The notes under the pieces were generated by a model. That model was given only the letters and a program-made list of their open reading frames with translations, did no database searches and had not been told where the DNA came from. Position numbers and translations under genes: made by a program. From NCBI GenBank assembly GCA_029747015.1, contig JAKOGI010000435.1, forward strand, positions 237,501 to 301,500: a DNA stretch of 64,000 nucleotides. Reading direction: 5' to 3'. This DNA is from Carnegiea gigantea. Lineage: Eukaryota > Streptophyta > Magnoliopsida > Caryophyllales > Cactaceae. This document shows, in pieces, positions 62,664-64,000 of the stretch. The stretch's first letter is position 1, and each line of letters begins with the position of its first letter.

Positions 62664-62916
62664 GATGAAAGAGGGCTTCTAGTAGTACTTATAAGAAAAT
62701 CTTCACATGCACAATTTTTGGATTTTCGAAAGTAGGTTTTTAAGGATTTGGGCTAAAATGCAAATATGAACAGTTTAAGGGCTAAAAAGAAAATACAAAT
62801 AGTGAATGGTCCCGTTAAAATAGGTGTCACAAAATAAAAGGGGTCTGATAATCTATTTTGAGAATACAGAGTCATGAAAATAGATTCCACAAAATTGTAT
62901 GCACCTCGGAGCCTTT

Positions 62917-64000
62917 TTTTGCAAAAAAACGTTAACAAGAAGTTGGTAAAGAATGTCACTTTGGCCTTCTTAAAAATATATTTGAGCTAATACATATATG
63001 TGGTCAAGGTTTAATTGTGCCGACAATTAAATAACGTTCCTTCCAATATAGCACAAGAGATATCTTTATCCTTTTATTAATTTGCCATTCCTGCCAATTT
63101 TTCATTATTTTTTAATAAAAATTACCCATCATATTTCAAACATGATTTCTACCGATGCACTGTTGGTTATTATTTGGGACCATTTTAGAGTGCATTTAGT
63201 AAGAACAATAGGCAGCCAGGAGTGGCTAGGAGCCTCTTTGAGTAGTTTGGAGCATGTAACAGTTGCAATATGCTCATAATGAATGGACCCTTAGTTCAGA
63301 GCTAAACTATTTTCAATATTTTGGTTTTGGTTCTTTGTACACTTTGTAGACCTAAACGCGATTATTTATTGTTTCTATTCTAAACAAATTTATTGATTTT
63401 AACAATTCTATGGTGATGAATTTTTGAATTATTTATCTGCTTTTCCAACTGCAAAAATACTTTTTAATAATTTTTCATAGTTTATTGATTTTTCCGTCTC
63501 ATTTCTCCATTTTTAAACAAGTTATATTAAATTTTTTTCATTTTAAACTAATAATTTCTTAGTTTTCATAATGTTCTTCATAAAATGTTTCTTAAATTTT
63601 ATTGTCAGCAATGCTTGTTTCTAGTTTTGTTACTTTTTCATAGTTTGTGCTTATTTTAGTAGCAAATTTATTTTATCCCTAGCTATTTGTAATTTCAAAT
63701 TTGGAATGATAAAGGACTATAGACACCTAAAAAGTGTCTTGCGTATTTTATAAAATGCATGATGATGGTATTTTTTGAACTCAATTTGTACACTTTGGCC
63801 CAGTAGAATAAAAGGTCAAATCGAATCTTCAGATTGGACTTTAACAACCCAAATCTAGTTTAGACACGAAGCAACGTATAAAACTATCATCAAAGCATGC
63901 ATATGCATGTGCCTTTGAGCCCTAGAGCATGATTATTGTCTACATCTTGGGGCCATGCTTCTATTCCTATCTTATCTCAATTTTTGTGCCAAGGTTTAGG
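62917..64000. other. Unclassified AT-rich DNA at the right edge
   Basis: No gene, tRNA or recognisable element end. The GAGTGGCTAGGAGCCTC-type stretch at 63215-63250 recalls one left of copy B. Confidence 0.4.

Larger units (their letters stand above)
55706..62916 (-). mobile_element. Endogenous pararetrovirus copy B
   Basis: About 7.2 kb, same orientation, gene order and ends as copy A, but in unrelated flanking DNA. Left flank TTTGCAACAAAAAAGTCAA (about 55680) and right flank TTTTGCAAAAAAACGTTAA (about 62917) look like a diverged duplicated target. Many stops and frameshifts; non-functional. It keeps some catalytic residues that copy A has lost and has lost others that copy A keeps. Confidence 0.83.

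Overview
This window is repeat-dense plant nuclear DNA, almost certainly from a flowering plant. The signs are Athila-type (Ty3/gypsy) LTR retrotransposons with a tRNA-Asp-type primer site, plant-type Helitron Rep remnants, and two endogenous plant pararetrovirus (Caulimoviridae) copies. No intact host gene, tRNA or rRNA was recognised. Every protein-coding trace belongs to a mobile element or an integrated virus and is broken. The species cannot be named from the sequence.

Layout. Bases 1-537 are the tail of an LTR whose body lies off the left edge. Bases 538-27975 are a head-to-tail array of about 4-kb units, each an N-terminal Helitron Rep remnant that ends at the same point without a helicase; (TA)n/(GT)n microsatellites separate the units. 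The leftmost unit is split by a young non-autonomous Athila-like element, here Athila-1 (636-10202; 1285-bp LTRs about 97% identical; TSD GGTTC). Bases 27976-31536 and 51067-55705 are older, poorly classifiable AT-rich DNA with a probable copia-type LTR near 53740-54480. Into it sits a second, much older Athila-like element, Athila-2 (31537-51066; TSD ACTAC/ACTAT). Athila-2 carries two later insertions: pararetrovirus copy A (35397-42548, minus) and a 3.48-kb non-autonomous Helitron (43614-47094) that itself holds a MITE-like element. Pararetrovirus copy B lies at 55706-62916 (minus). The last kilobase is unclassified.

How the parts relate. Both Athila-like elements share one non-autonomous design: gag and protease, then directly a short hairpin, a GC-rich inverted-repeat module, a pyrimidine-rich leader and an Athila ORF1/env-like gene. 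Neither has reverse transcriptase, RNase H or integrase, so both must have moved with enzymes supplied in trans. The two virus copies show the gene order coat protein/zinc finger, movement protein, protease, RT, RNase H, downstream ORF, as in Cavemovirus/Solendovirus-type caulimovirids. They keep a promoter TATA box and an initiator-tRNA-Met primer site.

Most interesting points: both virus copies are opened at the same place, with matching inverted-repeat arms consistent with a break at the tip of the pregenomic RNA leader hairpin; a covarying hairpin is conserved between the two Athila-like elements; and four of five Helitron units share the same loss of a catalytic tyrosine, implying that already dead copies were amplified in tandem.
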